Below, one piece after another: positions 5,965 to 6,729 of a stretch of 6,729 bases of DNA; the first letter of the stretch is position 1, and each line of letters starts with the position of its first letter. Source of the DNA: JBCCSZ01 sp039199225 (GTDB taxonomy: Bacteria; Bacteroidota; Bacteroidia; Chitinophagales; Saprospiraceae); the NCBI GenBank assembly GCA_039199225.1, contig JBCCSZ010000367.1, positions 1-6,729 of the forward strand, read 5' to 3'. Both the position numbers and the translations under genes were made by a program. The notes under the pieces were generated by a model that was given only the letters and a program-made list of their open reading frames with translations, searched no databases and was not told the origin of the DNA.

Positions 5965-6476
5965 AGCAGGCCCACATCATTCAAACCGATAGACTGGTCT
6001 TACGGCAGTTTGAGGCGAAAGATGCCAATGGCTTCTACGAGATGAATGCCGACCCGGAAGTGATTCGCCATACGGGTGACCTTCCTTTTACATCTGTAGA
6101 GGCCGCGCAGCTATTTATTGAAAGCTATGACCACTATCAGCAGTATGGCTTTGGTCGTTGGACCGTACTAGACCGGCAAAAGGAGGAGTACCTAGGGTTT
6201 TGTGGCCTCAAATACAGCCCAGACAAGCAGGAGGTTGATCTCGGTTTTCGATTGATTCGCCGGTATTGGGGCCTGGGTTATGCGACGGAAGCAGCAATGG
6301 CCTGCCTGAACTATGGCTTTGAACACTTACAAATGGAAAAGATTGTGGGACGGGCCAGAAAAGACAATCCAGCATCCATCCGGGTACTCGAAAAAATCGG
6401 AATGCACTTTCAAAAGACCTTTCGCGAAGAGCCCTATCTTTGGGTACAGTACGTAAAGATGAATCACCCGACATGA
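5961..6476 (+). CDS. GNAT-family N-acetyltransferase, RimJ/RimL type
   Basis: This encodes 171 residues, full length for the family, with no signal peptide, so it is cytosolic. The N-terminus, TDRLVLRQFEAKD (9-21), is the usual opening of RimJ/RimL-like acetyltransferases. The acetyl-CoA pyrophosphate loop is RRYWGLGYATEAA (100-112), with the R-x-x-G-x-G pattern at R101, G104 and G106. The later conserved N136-x-x-S139 precedes the final helix (RVLEKIGM, 141-148). It should move an acetyl group from acetyl-CoA to an amine, classically a protein N-terminus, but relatives also act on small molecules and antibiotics, so the substrate is open. It is wedged between two anchored CotH-type genes with ATGA overlaps on both sides. 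This implies coupled translation, though it may be an unrelated passenger. Confidence 0.88.
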   Translation: MKQAHIIQTDRLVLRQFEAKDANGFYEMNADPEVIRHTGDLPFTSVEAAQLFIESYDHYQQYGFGRWTVLDRQKEEYLGFCGLKYSPDKQEVDLGFRLIRRYWGLGYATEAAMACLNYGFEHLQMEKIVGRARKDNPASIRVLEKIGMHFQKTFREEPYLWVQYVKMNHPT

Positions 6477-6729
6477 TCCTAAGCAAAGGAGGAGATAAGC
6501 AGCAGAGCGTGTGGAAGGCCATTCGGCCGCTGCTCTTGCTATCGGGATTGTTGCTGATTGGCTGGCAGCTGCTTTATCCATCTTATTTGCTTTGGTTGAC
6601 AAAAAAAACTGATGGTGAGTCGGTTATCTACTGTGATATGGAGCATCGCTGGAAGCGTTACTTTATTTCAGGTGGAAAGTTTTTTGAAGGGAGTCGAACG
6701 AGAAGTGCTGTGCGCAGTCGCTCTGGGAA
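6473..6729 (+). CDS. N-terminus of a second membrane-anchored protein related to the CotH-like protein (partial)
   Basis: Starting at ATG 6473-6475, which overlaps the acetyltransferase stop, the frame stays open for 85 codons to the window edge. K15 and R18 precede a hydrophobic segment (about 19-42, L- and I-rich), so it is a signal anchor with the remainder outside the cytoplasm. From residue 49 onward it resembles residues 51-85 of the CotH-like protein: IYC/IHC, an aromatic GG-x-FF versus DG-x-VF core, and matched R and SG positions at the end. About a third of the 24 positions in the clearest block are identical by eye. The upstream frame, ATGA junction and parallel domain order suggest a tandem paralogue. 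Whether it continues into a CotH kinase domain cannot be seen. Confidence 0.7.
   Translation, partial: MILSKGGDKQQSVWKAIRPLLLLSGLLLIGWQLLYPSYLLWLTKKTDGESVIYCDMEHRWKRYFISGGKFFEGSRTRSAVRSRSG

Noticed and set aside
6485..6492. AAAGGAGG, a perfect Shine-Dalgarno-like sequence
   Set aside because: It lies inside the coding start of the last gene. The nearest in-frame start downstream is a GTG 16 bases away, too far, and this lineage shows no use of such sites elsewhere in the window.
1..6729. tRNA, rRNA, CRISPR arrays, insertion sequences or a VTC polyphosphate polymerase
   Set aside because: I looked for these because of the intergenic structure and the DUF4956/CotH context, but saw no cloverleaf, regularly spaced repeats, transposase motifs or VTC domain in any frame.

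Overview
The window looks like a piece of a Bacteroidota chromosome, probably from a Saprospiria/Lewinella-like or related marine or sludge lineage. The evidence is a PorT-type outer-membrane beta-barrel, promoter-like sequences of the TTG-N17-23-TAnnTTTG type, start codons without usable Shine-Dalgarno sequences, and a CotH-type protein fused to a beta-helix. The lineage is inferred from style only; no rRNA or marker gene is present.

Layout. Positions 1-106 hold the 3' end of a plus-strand membrane protein gene. A long hairpin (127-183) separates it from a convergent minus-strand gene for a secreted PorT-family beta-barrel (201-908). Further right on the minus strand is a lipoprotein metallophosphoesterase (1077-1988, GTG start). 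A 251-bp divergent intergenic region (1989-2239) follows. It carries two consecutive plus-strand intrinsic terminators with no gene in front of them, and a good Bacteroidota promoter that begins in the U-tract of the second one.

From 2240 to the right edge runs a tightly packed plus-strand operon: a DUF4956 membrane protein, a 1012-residue membrane-anchored CotH-kinase-like protein with a C-terminal right-handed beta-helix, a RimJ/RimL-type GNAT acetyltransferase, and the start of a second anchored protein. That last protein resembles the N-terminus of the CotH protein and is cut by the window edge. All three junctions are 4-base ATGA overlaps, which implies translational coupling.

Functional reading. 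A small integral membrane protein, one or two anchored extracytoplasmic CotH-like proteins, an acetyltransferase and a divergently encoded lipoprotein phosphoesterase together suggest a cell-envelope modification system. From memory, DUF4956 and CotH proteins recur beside VTC-type polyphosphate polymerases, but no VTC gene is visible here. The substrate and the biological role cannot be read from this sequence.
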